Source of the DNA: Arabidopsis thaliana
Taxonomy: Eukaryota > Streptophyta > Magnoliopsida > Brassicales > Brassicaceae
Direction: 5' to 3'
Assembly: GCF_000001735.4 (NCBI RefSeq)
Contig: NC_003070.9
Span: forward strand, 17,283,971 to 17,347,970
Length of the DNA stretch: 64,000 bases
The position numbers and the translations under genes were made by a program. A model generated the notes under the pieces. That model was given only the letters and a program-made list of their open reading frames with translations, was not told the DNA's origin and did no database searches. Of the stretch, positions 25,073 through 37,413 are shown one piece after another; the first letter of the stretch is position 1; each line of letters starts with the position of its first letter.

Positions 25073-27338
25073 CTAGCTATTGGAGACGGACACTCTTTTG
25101 GGAAGTTCTATGGAAGAGGATGACCAAGGAGAAGGAAAAAAGTTGCTGTGTGAAATGAGGTACACTATAAAGGCGATATAAGCAGTCGTCCAGACGCAGA
25201 CCGTAACTCCAAACAGAAACCCGTCGACTTCTGATACAAAGAAATCCAACAGAAGATACCCATTGATGATCATTACAAGTGCAGCCACAGTCCAAGCTAT
25301 TCTCTGCAATGTAATCAATAAATCCAATCAACTTACAAATACTCACTCTTCATGCTTCTCTATTCCATTGAAGGACTTTCAATTCTACATGTTTACTAAG
25401 ATAATTGCACAAACAGTGAAACTAAAAAAGTCGAGACACCTAAAACGATAAGACTCAACACTAATTCACCTATTGTGGTATCCTATGGAGACTTGTAGTA
25501 AAAGAAGTGGAAATTTACCTGGAGAATAGGCCCAATCTTGAAGTCTCCCATAATTTCTTCTTTGGATACCAAGGTTAGAAGAGGGAGAAGAGCAAAAGGA
25601 ATTTGTACAGACTGAAGGACATTGAGCCATTCATTCAAAACATCCAAGGAAGCTTCAGAAGTATTGAACACGATTGCCACAATCATTGTAGGCACAATAG
25701 CACAGCTTCTTGTTATTACTGCCCTCATCCATTTCTTAAGCCGGAGATTCAGAAAACCGCCCATTATAAACTGTCCAGCATATGTACCAGTTATCGTACT
25801 GCTTTGTCCGGCTGCTAACAACCCGATACCCCAGATATAAAGAATCGGAAGAAGCCCGCCTCCAAACTTTTCTTGAAGATACTGACCAGCATTAACTAGG
25901 CCAATGTTATTAGCTTTCTCAGTTCCATAAAACCCCTTTGCAAAGACAGTAGTCACAAACAAGTTAATCATGAAGGAGATGAAAAGTGCGACGGATGACT
26001 CGATCAAATAGTAATTAAGCGCTTCTTGAACCCGGGATTTCCTCTTCGGATCGATTTTCCTCGATTGTACAAGAGCCGAATGCAAAAACACATTGTGAGG
26101 CATTATAACACAGCCAACAACACCTACAGCTTGCCTAATTGTCTTTGAGCTAAGTCTCGGTAGTAAAATACCTATCCATAAACACAAAGATTTGATTTTT
26201 AAGCACTCAAATCAAAGCAAATAAAGTGAAATTCAAGAGTAAAAATCTGAAATCTTTACCTATCATAAGTTCTTTCCCACTCGGTTTTGTTTCACCAAAC
26301 ATCCAAGCAAAGGACAAACCCATAGTTGCGATCAAAACTGCAAAAACAGCTTCTAACTTCCTCACACCGTAATTCTCTAGAAACAAAAATAAAAAACTGT
26401 TTGCAACAAATTCATTAGCCAAGTTTTCAAAATACAAAAAAGCAAGTTTCTTAATTTCAGATTCGATCACAAATCGTTAAACCAATTCTCTACTGATTTG
26501 TGAGTTTGGATCATCTTAGCAAAGTTTTACAAGAAAACAGCCAAAGTAAAAGCAAATTCTCAACTTCAGATTGAATCATGAATCTCTAAACCAAGTTTCT
26601 ACTGATTTGTGAGTTCGAATGATCCATACTCAAACTCAATACCGCTAAGATGATCCGCAAAGTTTTAAAATTTCAGAATGAATCATAAGATTCTCCAAAC
26701 CAAGTCTCTACTAATTCTACGAATCCAACATCTCTAAAGAACGAATAGAGTATCGAAAGGACTCACCAATCGGAAGCAGTAATAACAACACCAGCCCAAA
26801 GAGGCAAGAAGCCACGGCTAAGAATCTGAATAGCAATAGCACTACCAATAACCTCTTGAATATCAGCACCAATCAAAGCAAGTTCCGCCATAGACCAAAG
26901 CACATACCTAGCCCAAGTAGGATACTCATCACGACAAAGCTCAGCTAAATGACGACCAGTAGCTACACCGACTCTAGCTGACAACATCTGAATCAACAAC
27001 CCCATAGCTGTTGCCCACATTAGTAGCCACAACAGAGAATAGCCAGCGATTGCACCAGCTTGTAGATCTCCTTCTAGATTCCCTGGATCCAAAAACGCTA
27101 TACTCATTAAGAAACCTGGACCGGTGAATAACCAGAGCTTCCGCCATGAGAATGGCGGTGGTGTGTCTCCGGTTGTTGGATCGTCGGGTGATTCGAAATC
27201 GACGATTAGGATCTTTTCGTTTGTTTCGAAAGCCGCTTCGGATTCGGAATCGGTGGATGGGAGAGATTGTGAAGGAGGAGGAGGAGGAAGAAGACGGTCT
27301 TCCTCTTCTTCGAGATTCTCTTTGACGTCGTTTTCCAT
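25073..27338 (-). CDS. NRAMP2: NRAMP2 manganese/metal transporter
   Basis: Exons 27338-26767, 26396-26260, 26171-25519 and 25303-25073 give 530 aa, the known length. A hydrophilic Pro/Glu-rich N terminus (about 65 aa) precedes about 12 membrane segments. Metal-site motifs are present: DPGN in TM1 (residues 84-87) and MPH in TM6 (residues 260-262). The family consensus loop [19 protein letters not shown] is intact. Family knowledge: proton-coupled Mn2+/Fe2+ transport; NRAMP2 is reported in the trans-Golgi network, supplying Mn. ATG 27338 starts the long acidic N terminus and has no competing upstream in-frame ATG. Three introns. Convergent with CYCA3;4. Confidence 0.97.
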
Positions 27339-27459
27339 GGAGGAAGAGGGAATATTCGGTGAGGGTTAAATCGGAATATTCTGTCGGTGGTGGTGGTGGT
27401 GTCGTCGACGTACCTGAATTTTGAATTGGAGGGATAAAAGAAGAAGAAGACGCAGGCAC

Positions 27460-28500
27460 TTAATCAGATGCTTTTTAAAAAAGAGATTAATGCGTTTCTT
27501 TTTCGTAACTTTTTGGTACCAGATTCAACTTTATTATATTAATGCCTAAAAAAGAAGAAAAACTTTATGTTATAAATTTGCTTTGAAATTATGTATTTAG
27601 TGTAGTGTTGCCATAGTTGTATTGTCACAAATTTGAATAAAGCTTTGCTTTTTAATGACGTTAATTGAATACAAGGTAGTGAATAAAGTGTGTGTTTTAT
27701 ACATTTTTAGATCCATTGCTTGATCTATCTCTTCCTCTCTTTTATAGATCACAATGTGTGAAACTAAATATCCCACACCAAAAGTTTATTGAGTTTCCAA
27801 TATAAGATTCATGATTAGTTTTTTAGAGCTTCATGAATAGCATAGTTGATATGATTGTATTACTCACATTCCAAAAATTTATGAGCAGAAACTCAACCAT
27901 TGATAAAATGTTTTTTTTTTTTTGATGCGATGCAAATTATGAAAATTTAACCTCCTCATCCGAAAGTCTTTTAACTAGAACTCAGTTTTAATCTCATCAG
28001 AAATTACTGGTTTACATTCAATAAGCTTACTAAATTTTTTTGCTGAATTTTCCAAAGTGAACAAATCATGAGGATTTTTAGTTAAGTGAATATTTAGTGA
28101 CTATTTTTCTTTTTTTCTTTTTTTTTTGTATCATGAGGATATTTAGTGACTAGTATTTTTGTCAATCCCTTCATGTGTGTTTTCATCACTCATTATTTAA
28201 ATCATAAAAACATGTTATTCGTTTTTTTTGTGTGTTTCAACTTTCAAGCATGAACATAATTAGTATTTCTACTGTACCTTCTTTTACCATATTTCAATGA
28301 GTATCTACATAAAATAGCCATGGATTCAAAAAAAATTAAGAGAATAGCCATGAGCTACAGGGGTAAGTCGGAAACACATGTAATTTTACATGTATAACCT
28401 TAGACATCAAAGCGACAAGACACTGTTTGGGGAGCGTATGATTCTGGGTTTGAAATTTGAATTCTATTGCATTATTCGGCCCAAGTTTGTCTCACGACCA
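27460..28500. other. Intergenic upstream of NRAMP2
   Basis: AT-rich with no gene seen. Short duplications of AATATTTAGTGACTA occur near 28088 and 28138. Confidence 0.5.
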
Positions 28501-30400
28501 AAGTAATAACCCTAAAATTAAAAAAAAAAAAAAAAAAAAAAATTTTTCTCACCGAAAAAACCTCTCTCGGCGGCGATTAATTTCATCGTCGTTGCTCTCA
28601 TCTTTTCGATCCAAGTAGTAGTTGTTTCTAGAAATTGATTGTGTTTCCGATTATCCTTTTCAAATCGTCTTCTCGTTGCAGTCGCCGGTGACAATCGAAG
28701 GATTAATTTTTGGTCTTCCCTCGCCGACGATTTGGGTAAGTAGAACCACTGATTTCCGATTATTTACAGTTGCTCTTCTTATTTCTCTTCCCCTATACCT
28801 TTAATTGCATGTCAATCATCGCTTGTGTCTAGATCTAAAGTTCGGTTCGTTGTTAACTAACCCTAATTTTGTTTCGTGTACTGTTGATGAATGAAAGTTA
28901 GGCGACCATCGAGAGTTTGCGGCTAAAGTCTCTGTTTTTTTTTTGGGAATCCTTCTGTGCTTTTTTGGAAAACACATGAGGTTTGTAAATATTGATGTGC
29001 TTTGTTTGAATAACCCACGAGGTTTGTAGATATTGCGTCCTTTATCTGTGTTTCTTACATGCAACTAACCCATTTTTTGTCTCTTACTATTCACGAAAGA
29101 AGATTAGGCGATATCGGAGGCTTTTGTGGCTGACGCTGTGGGTTTTGTTTGAAAAACACTTGAGGTTTGTAAATATTGTCTTTTGATCTGTTCTCTTTTA
29201 TACTATACTAACCCAAATTTTGAACGTCTTACGTTCCATGACTGCAGATTCGGCGATATCGAGGATTTTGAACGTCTTACGTTCCATTCATTTTCGTTTA
29301 TTTATCGCCGATCTTCTTCTATTTCTTCCCCTTTATACTTCAATTGCATAGAAAATAACGATTGTGGCCAGATCTAAAGTTCGGTTCTTTTTTCCCTCTA
29401 TCTATATCTTCTTCTATTTCTTCCCATGTATACTTCCATAAGTATCTTGCATAGGGTTCTTACCTGTTGTGTCCAGATCTAAGTTTTGATTCTTTTTTAT
29501 TTATTCTCTACTAACCCTCAATTTTTTCTTAATCTCTCTACATGAAGTTAGATAAGGCGAGATCTGGGAATTTCCTCAAACTCTTTGGATTCTGCTTCGT
29601 CCGTCTAGGGTTTTTGTTTAAAAACAAGAGGTTTGTTCATATTTTGCATGTTATTTATAGTTGGTTCATGTATTTTATATAGATAACATGTTATGTCTAC
29701 TCTATAATGTGTTCTTGTATAATGATGCTTGTTATTTTGACTAATTGGTTTCTCTCTATAATATGTTTTCATTTTAAATTTCATGCTTTTATACCTTTTG
29801 GTCTGCCATTAAGTACTCTGTTATTTCATTTGTTTGCATTTGTTTTATAGTTTTTTGTATGTGTTTTATATAGCTGCTAATCTTTTTTTCCTTCTTTTGC
29901 CGTTTGCGAGAGAAGTTTTAATTCGTTCTCCTCCTATCCAATCTGGTATTCGCCAATGAATCTGGTAAGTTCAGTCCTGGGTTTCCGATTATTTATCTGT
30001 GTCTTCTTCTATTTCTTCCCATGTATACTTACATAAGTATCCTACATAGAGTTCTTACCGATTGTGTCCAGATCTAAGTTTTGGTTCTTTTTTATTTAGT
30101 CTCTACTAACCCTCAATTTTTTCTTAATCTCTCTACATGAAGTTAGATAAGGCGAGATCTGGAAATTTCCTCAAATTTTGTGGATTCTTTTTCGTCCGTT
30201 TAGGGGTTAAAAAAAGAAGAAGAGGTTTGTTCATATTATGCATGTTATTTATAGCTGGTTCATGTATTTTATATAGATAACATGCTATGTTTATTCTATA
30301 AGGTGTTTTTCTATAATGATGCTTGTTATTTATAGTCATTGATTTATCTGTATACTATGTTTTCATTTTAGATTTTATACTTTTATACCTTTAAAAAGGG
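28500..30400 (+). repeat. Promoter-like start followed by a four-copy degenerate tandem repeat
   Basis: A TAACCCTAA telo-box-like word (28506-28514), an A-run and a CT-rich, CGGCGGCGATT leader resemble a plant 5' UTR. Downstream a unit containing TCTTCTATTTCTTCCC, GTATACTT and GTCCAGATCTAA appears around 28760, 29308, 29406 and 29985; the last two are nearly identical for about 200 bases (29406-29620 and 30001-30210). Words such as GAGGTTTGTAAATATTG and TTAGGCGATATCGGAGG also recur. Donor-like GGTAAGT occurs near 28735 and 29964. There is no ORF of substance. Confidence 0.6.
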
Positions 30401-30515
30401 ATCGAGATGTGTTTGAGTTGATTTTCGGATCCAGTGATATAACTACACAAATACATATTTATATACATGCATATATATATATATATATAATTAAAACTGG
30501 ATTTTTCTCAAAATT

Positions 30516-30885
30516 TTTTATAAAATTGGTTGCTTGGGTTCCCTATTTATTATCTTAGGGTTTAGTATTATGTAATTGAAAACAATTTTAAATTGGTTGC
30601 TTGTGTTCCCTATTCTCATATTGACAGTAATCCCTATCTAGTTTCCTCTTAAATTCATGTTTTTCTTTCAAATTTCAGTGTTTTCTATCCGTTGTATGTT
30701 TTGGATTTTTCTCAAAAAAAATCTATAAAATTGGTTGCTTGCGTTCCCTATATATTATCTTAGGGTTTAGTATTATGTAATTGAAAACAATTTTAAATTG
30801 GTTGCTTGGTTTCTCTATTTTCATATTGACAATAATCCCTATCGAGTTTCTTCTTAAATTCATGTTTTTTTTTTCAAATTTCCAG
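30516..30885. repeat. Tandem direct repeat pair, about 190 bp each
   Basis: AAATTGGTTGCTTG, a TATTATCTTAGGGTTTAGTA block and AATTCATGTTTTT appear in the same order at 30516-30675 and 30712-30872, and the AAATTGGTTGCTTG word occurs twice within each copy. A short (AT)n run precedes them at 30469-30489. Confidence 0.75.
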
Positions 30886-31009
30886 AGGTGAACTACTTTC
30901 TATAGAGTGAAAAACTAATATAATGGAGACATGCTTTTTCCAGTATATCATTTTCTTAACGTTGTTGTTTCACTTGGTGTTTTTCTAGACCAATGTTGTC
31001 TATATTCTC

Positions 31010-32427
31010 AGTGGAGAAGTTAATGGTGACTCGCTGGGGAGTGCATCATGTTGTCCTCCTTTGTTATACTTATAAGAAACATGTTGTTTCTACACTTTCT
31101 TTCACCCTTTACCCAAATGCAACATTGGAACCAGTATATAATACTGTCGCCGCATTTAATGTAGTAAACACGTATCTAATATTTTCCAACAGACTGTTCA
31201 TTTTGTCAAATCGCAAATAAAATGTGTCAATCCAATTATGTAGCAAGTTGCATAATGATGATTACTGATATAACCAAACATTTCATGTAATGTATGATAC
31301 CTATAAATTGATACTTTGTCGAGCTTATAACCGAATGAATAACATCAAGCCCAATACAAAATTTCTAACTCAAGCCTATTGTTTTCAAATTCGTCAGTAT
31401 AACTTCGTTTACATACAGAAATTACATGAGTTGTTCTTATATAACGTTCTATTTTACATGGTACTCTGTAAAACAAATCTATCATTAATGGCATACCTAG
31501 TATTGCTGTAACTTGTCTTTCTCCTTTGTTGTATACTTGTTCCTTTTAATTTTTTCAAAGAGGAAGTGGTGTGATCGTTAAATGCTACTCATCTCTCTTA
31601 TTATATTGGGAATGTCTCGATAACAAGTAGGGCTACAATATACTAAAATATTTTTGGGCAACAGTGCTGACAAGCTTTTAAGCCACATAATTTTGAATAA
31701 TTATGATTTTCCTCTAAGCTCTCGCAGGGCTGCTAATCGACGGAAGCAGTCGTCATCAAACTTATTACTGAATTGTATTAAAATTGCATGCATAACAACA
31801 ATAAATCATGTTTTTTAACACTAGCACATACGTCATGCGCGACGTGTCGTCAATCTGGTGGATGGTTAGTGATTCTCCTTTGTTATATTTATACGAAACA
31901 TGTTGTTTCTGGCCTTTGTTCCACCCCTTCCCCCAATGCAACATTGGAACCCGTATATAACACTATCACCGCATTTAAGGCAATGGATACATATCAAATA
32001 TTTTCCTACGGACTCTTTACATTGTCAAATCGCAAATAAAATGTGCCGACTAGATTATATAGCAAGTTGCATACTAATGATTACTGCTATTACCAAACAT
32101 TTCATGTAATGTATGATCTCTACAAGTTGATACTTTGCCGAGGCTATAACCCAATACACAATTTCCAACTCAGGCCTATTCTTTTCATACCGCGTTTGCA
32201 TATAGGAATTACATGAGTTGTTTTTAAATAACGTTCTATTTTACAGTTACCAATGACCTTTTTATCTGTTAGTCTTCATTAAATAACTAGTCGCATACAA
32301 AGTAAACATCTCTATATATATGGTCCGTTTTTGGCATATCTAGTGATATAAGTTAGGGTTTAAATATCAAATGCATCTGTAATTGAAAGTATGTGGTTTA
32401 TAGAATTAAAAAAAAAAGAAGGAACAA

Positions 32428-32473
<46 letters not shown>

Positions 32474-33690
32474 TGTGTTTTATAAATAAAGCGGATTACT
32501 CATTACCTACGCATGTTTACGTTCTCATTAGTAATTGAAATCTATAAGTTATGTGGCTCATCCAGAACAACGCCATATATAGATGGCGTGTGTTTTATAA
32601 ATAAAGCGGGTTACTCATTATCGTGTGTTTTAAATGCTACTCATCTCTCCTGTTATATGTGGAATCTTTTGCTACGAAGTAGGGCTACAATATATTAAGA
32701 CATTTTCCGCAACAGTGCTTACAAGCTTTTAAGCCACATAATATTGAATAATTATGATTTCCCTCCAAACTCTCGAAGGGCTGCTAATCGATGGAATCTG
32801 TCGCTTCTGTAAATGTCGCATCAAACATATAACTGAATTGTATTTGAATTACATGCATAACCACAATAATTCATGTGTTTTAACATTATCGCAGACGTCA
32901 TGCGCGACGTGTCGTTTATCTGGTGGATGCTTAGTGGTTATCCTATGTTATATTTATACGAAACACGTTGTTTTTGGAATTTGTTTCACCCCTTCCCCCA
33001 ATGCAACATTGGAACTCGTATATAACACTGTCGCCGCATTTAATGCAATAGATACGTATCAAATATTTTCCTACGGATAGATTTACATTGTCAAATCGCA
33101 AATAAGATTTGGCGACCATATTATGTAGCAAGTTGCATACTAATGATTACTGATATAACGAAACATTGCATGTAATGTATGATCTCTATAAGTTGATACT
33201 TTGCCGAGTTTATTGCCCAATACACAATTTCCAACTCACGCCCATTGTTTTCATACAGCGTATGCATATAGGAATTACATGTGTTGTTTTTAAATAACAT
33301 TCTATGTTACAGTTACCATTGACCTTTTTATCTGTTAGTCTCCATTGAATAACTAGTCGCATACAAAGCAAACATCTGTATATATATATGGTCCGTTTTT
33401 GACATATTTAGTGATATAAGTTAGTGTTTAAATATCAAATGCATCTGTAAAATCTAAAAGGTATGTGGTTTATAGAATTAAGAAAAAAATGAACAAATAC
33501 ATCTATATATATCGTGTGTTTAATAAATAAAGCAGGTTACTCATTATCTACGCATGTTTATGTTCTCATTGGTAATTGAAATCTATAAGTTATGTGGCTC
33601 ATCAGGAACAAAAACATATATAAATGGCGTGTGTTTTATAAATAAAACGGGTTACTCATTACCTACGCATGTTTATGTTCCCTACATATA
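31010..33690 (+). repeat. Three-copy ~1 kb tandem repeat with a shared short open frame
   Basis: Copy B (about 31580-32631) and copy C (about 32632-33683) align over their full length; copy A (about 31010-31500) matches their middle part only. Shared landmarks include GGGCTACAATATA, CAAGCTTTTAAGCCACATAAT, GGGCTGCTAATCGA, GTCATGCGCGACGTGTCGT and ATGCAACATTGGAAC. Each copy keeps an open frame with PNATLEPVYNT-like residues (A: 30993-31220, 75 codons; B: 31788-32039, 83; C: 32754-33080, 108). No family is recognised, and the frame could be chance preserved by recent duplication. Copy B carries a (TA)n expansion at 32432-32471. Confidence 0.65.
32432..32471. repeat. (TA)n microsatellite
   Basis: About 20 TA units in repeat copy B; the matching point in copy C (near 33505) has only a few units. 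Confidence 0.95.
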
Positions 33691-34263
33691 GACACCTAGT
33701 GTCGGAACTCACGAGTTCCCGTCTATTTTTCCAGGTTATTTTGGTTATTTTACACCCCAAGAAAAAACTATTTACTAAAGTTTTCTGACGTATGACTATT
33801 TTGCTAATTTGTATGTCGAATTTGGCTAGTTAGCTAATTGACACAATTTTAATACTCTTTGTTTCCAACCAAATAATACAAGATTTTATCAAAAACAAAA
33901 TATCAAATTAAAAATCTAATAACATGTGACTTTATTTGTTTAGATTTCTAAATTAATTTTATTCCAAACCAATTTAAACTACACATGCTAAATTATTAAT
34001 TTTCATAAAATTAGAAATAATAAAATACAATAACTTGTAATTCCCTCTAGTCCATGAAGTTTGATGTTTTAAATTTTACTTTTGTTTCACAAAAGTTGAT
34101 GTTTTAAATTAATATTATTTTCATTAGTGATCAATAGAGAAAGGAAAAAAAGTAGAACTGATATTATTAAATTAATTAAAAAAATAATAAATGAATTATA
34201 AACACGAGAGGGAGGCAAGAAAAAACTACTACAACAAGAGCACCATCATCGGAAAATACTTCA

Positions 34264-34638
34264 TGGAGAAAACCGACAGTTTCTTTTGTCAAGTGCAATT
34301 TCGATGCGGACTTACACAGGAATAGTACTTAAAGTACGGGTGGATGGATTATACGAGACCATGAAGGGATAGCAAACACATGAGGATCTTCAATTTTAGA
34401 TCATGTCAACACTCTCCTAAAGGCTGAGACGAAAGCGTTACTTGTGGCGATGCAACAAATTTGGATACAAAAATACAAGAAAGTACAATTCCAAAGAGAT
34501 TGCGAAGTCCTCATTAAAACCATCAATGGCAAGTCTAATAGAAGTAAAATTGCTAATTTACTTCTAGATTTAGAGTATTGGTCTTCAGATTTTCATCTAT
34601 TGTATTTACTTTCACAAAACGTCTTTGTAATAGTATAG
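34264..34638 (+). pseudogene. RNase H-like domain remnant (LINE or RNase H superfamily)
   Basis: One frame reads through KCNFDADLHRN, GGWIIRDHEG, LKAETKALLVAMQQIWIQ and VQFQRDCEVLIKTING, the hallmark order of a plant RVT_3-type RNase H domain (catalytic D, E and D visible). The frame is broken by in-frame stops near 34330 (TAA) and 34381 (TGA). No reverse transcriptase is seen upstream, so this is a dead fragment of a non-LTR element or of a domesticated RNase H gene. The intact part is 34444-34638. Confidence 0.75.
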
Positions 34639-35088
34639 CTCACCATTTAGTTTTCCTAATTTTACGATTTTTGTGTTTTAAGCGGACTATTTTGCTTCCC
34701 CAATTTTTACGATTTCTGTGTTCAAAGCAGACTTTAGGAACGAGCCAATTTGGTTCAAAAACCTTCTCTGTAATGATCTACATTCATAGATTAAAACATA
34801 GTTTGCAGTAAGAAAAAACAATAAAAATAATATAAAAGTTATTTTTTTTAATTTGTGAAAAATCCAAAATATCATTGTTTTAGGATCAGAGGGAATAGTA
34901 AATTTATAATCAGTGTAGTGAAAAATGTGTAAATAAATAATGTAAAACCAATTGAAACTGCAAATGTTAAATTATGAATTAAATTAATTACTATAAAAAG
35001 AAATAATATAATGCTAAGTATTTATTTATAAAATTATAATCCTTTTAAATGTGTAAAAAATAATAAAGAGTAATGGATAATTAAACCC

Positions 35089-35112
35089 AGCCCATTAAGT
35101 TTCATAAGCCCA
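35089..35112 (+). promoter_or_regulatory. Two site II-type AGCCCA motifs before PAF2
   Basis: AGCCCA at 35089-35094 and 35107-35112 (reverse complement TGGGCT), about 140-160 bases before the ATG. This motif class is typical of plant housekeeping and proliferation genes. Confidence 0.55.
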
Positions 35113-35249
35113 TTTTACTCTACTGTCTTCTTTCTCTTTTTTTTGACAATCTTTACTTTCTTCTTCTAAGCTCTATAAGAGAGACCATCCTCCTCTAGCT
35201 TGAAGCAAACGAAAAGCTTTTGAAGAACAGAGGAACAAGAAGAAGAAAG

Positions 35250-36930
35250 ATGTTCAGGAACCAGTACGACACAGATGTGACAACATGGAGTCCCACAGGT
35301 CGACTATTCCAAGTCGAATACGCCATGGAAGCTGTGAAACAAGGCTCCGCAGCAATAGGACTCAGATCTCGCTCTCATGTCGTCCTCGCTTGTGTCAACA
35401 AAGCACAATCAGAGCTCTCTTCTCATCAAAGGAAGATCTTTAAAGTCGATGATCATATTGGTGTTGCTATTGCTGGTCTCACTGCTGATGGTCGTGTTCT
35501 CTCTCGATATATGAGATCTGAGTCTATTAATCACTCTTTTACTTATGAGTCTCCTCTTCCTGTTGGTCGTCTTGTTGTTCATCTTGCTGATAAAGCTCAG
35601 GTAAATTGAGATTTTTGGGTTAACTTTTGAATTTTGACCTAGAATTTGCTAAAGGGTTTAGTTTTATGATGTGTGAGTATCTGAAAGTTTGAAGCTTTAT
35701 GTAATTGGAGTAAAGTTTAGGTTTTTATTAGCAATGTGGCCAATTTTATTTGTAGAATGTGTGTGTTGTTATGCAAGTAGTGATATTGGTTTGTGATCAA
35801 GTCTTAGTGATTGGGAATTAGAGATTCTTGTGTTGTTAATCATATCCAGTTCTGTTGCTAGTTGCTTAATCCGATTAGAAAGAGTTAACCTGTATACCCA
35901 CTTTGACGATAGAAGTGTATAAGAATGTGATGATTTTGGTCGTTTGGTTGTTTCTGTGTTGTCATCGTCTGTTCTCTTTGCTTGATAGAGTTGTTTTTGC
36001 TTGCAATTCTAGAATAAATATACGTCTTTGTTGATCTCTTTTTGGTTTTGTGGTTTTGACTTGTATTACTTTGCATTTGTTTACTTACTTGTAGTTGTAG
36101 TATGTCCTGGCCACTTTATTTACTTGCCTAATGAAGTATATTTTCAGTAAGATGTTGGTTTACAGTTGTGATAGAAATTTGTGCTACATGTTCACTACTT
36201 TTGGTGTTAAACGTAGTGTTCTCAAGTTAGATGATGTGTTCACAATTTTTAAAAGGTTTGATTGCTACGTCCCACTTACTTTCATGTCTGTCAAAAATTA
36301 AGTTAGCTGCTGTATCTACATTTTCAATTGATTTCTGAGAACGTATTGATATCAGTCTTGTAGTTTGAACAACACTCTGATTTCATTCAAATGTTAAGTC
36401 ATTTGTTTGTCTTGTATTAAACATCTTCATAAATTATCTTTGAGCAGGTATGTACCCAACGATCATGGAAACGGCCTTATGGTGTGGGTTTGCTGGTAGG
36501 TGGATTGGACGAGTCAGGAGCTCACCTCTACTACAACTGCCCTAGCGGAAACTACTTTGAATATCAAGCATTCGCTATCGGGTCTCGTTCACAAGCTGCG
36601 AAAACCTATCTGGAGCGCAAATTCGAGAGCTTCCAAGAATCATCAAAAGAAGATCTGATAAAAGATGCTATTATGGCCATAAGGGAAACTTTGCAAGGGG
36701 AAACACTGAAGAGCTCGCTCTGCACTGTTTCTGTTCTAGGAGTCGATGAACCATTCCATTTCTTGGACCAGGAAAGCATTCAAAAGGTGATTGATACGTT
36801 TGAGAAGGTTCCTGAGGAAGAGGAAGATGCTGGTGAGGGTGAGGCCGAACCCGAAGCTGCTCCTGGTGCTGCTGGAACTGGTGAACAAGGTGGTTCAGGT
36901 GATCAAGATGTTGCACCAATGGAAATTTGA
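35250..36930 (+). CDS. PAF2: 20S proteasome alpha-1 (alpha-F) subunit PAF2
   Basis: Two exons, 35250-35600 and 36448-36930, give 277 aa, the known length. The N terminus has the alpha-subunit signature [20 protein letters not shown] (residues 5-24), which forms the gate of the 20S outer ring. The Ntn-hydrolase fold continues through exon 2, followed by a low-complexity acidic Glu/Gly/Ala tail. Alpha subunits lack the catalytic N-terminal Thr. The start is at MFRNQYD; ten extra in-frame codons lie upstream (from 35220), but the family begins at MFRNQYD. The 847-bp intron carries no other gene. Its paralogue PAF1 is on chromosome 5. Confidence 0.97.
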
Positions 36931-37413
36931 GCAAGAGGGAATGAGTTCAAAGTTGGATTTTCTAACCAATTTTCTTGTGTGTAGCTCTTTGATATGTTCC
37001 AACTTCCAAGTACAATTGTGGTTTTTATTCGGCTTTGTTTATTTAACAGCTTGGAACAAGGAGTTATTGAGTGCCACTAGCTTATGTTTAGTCCTACTTA
37101 AGTCAAATCTGTCACATGATAATAATAATCGGCGAATCGCCAACCTAGAGAGTGTATCAAACAGACACCATTTTGAATGAGAGAAACAGCGAGAGAAAGA
37201 ATGAAAGATTAATCCAACTTTGTTTCTCTTTCTGCAAATTGTTCCTCGAAGAAATGACTTCATAATGCAACCATACATTATTGAGCAAGGATGATAAATC
37301 TCCTGCTTGCTCGGAAGAAAAGTTAAAACCAAAATAATATCTCTCTTGACCTTCCAGAGAATCAATCCTGTCTTGAAATGATTTCAACACACAAAAACAA
37401 CCTGAGATTGGAA

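Noticed and set aside
32432-32471. Origin or structural element
   Set aside because: Simple (TA)n expansion inside one repeat copy, short in the sister copy.
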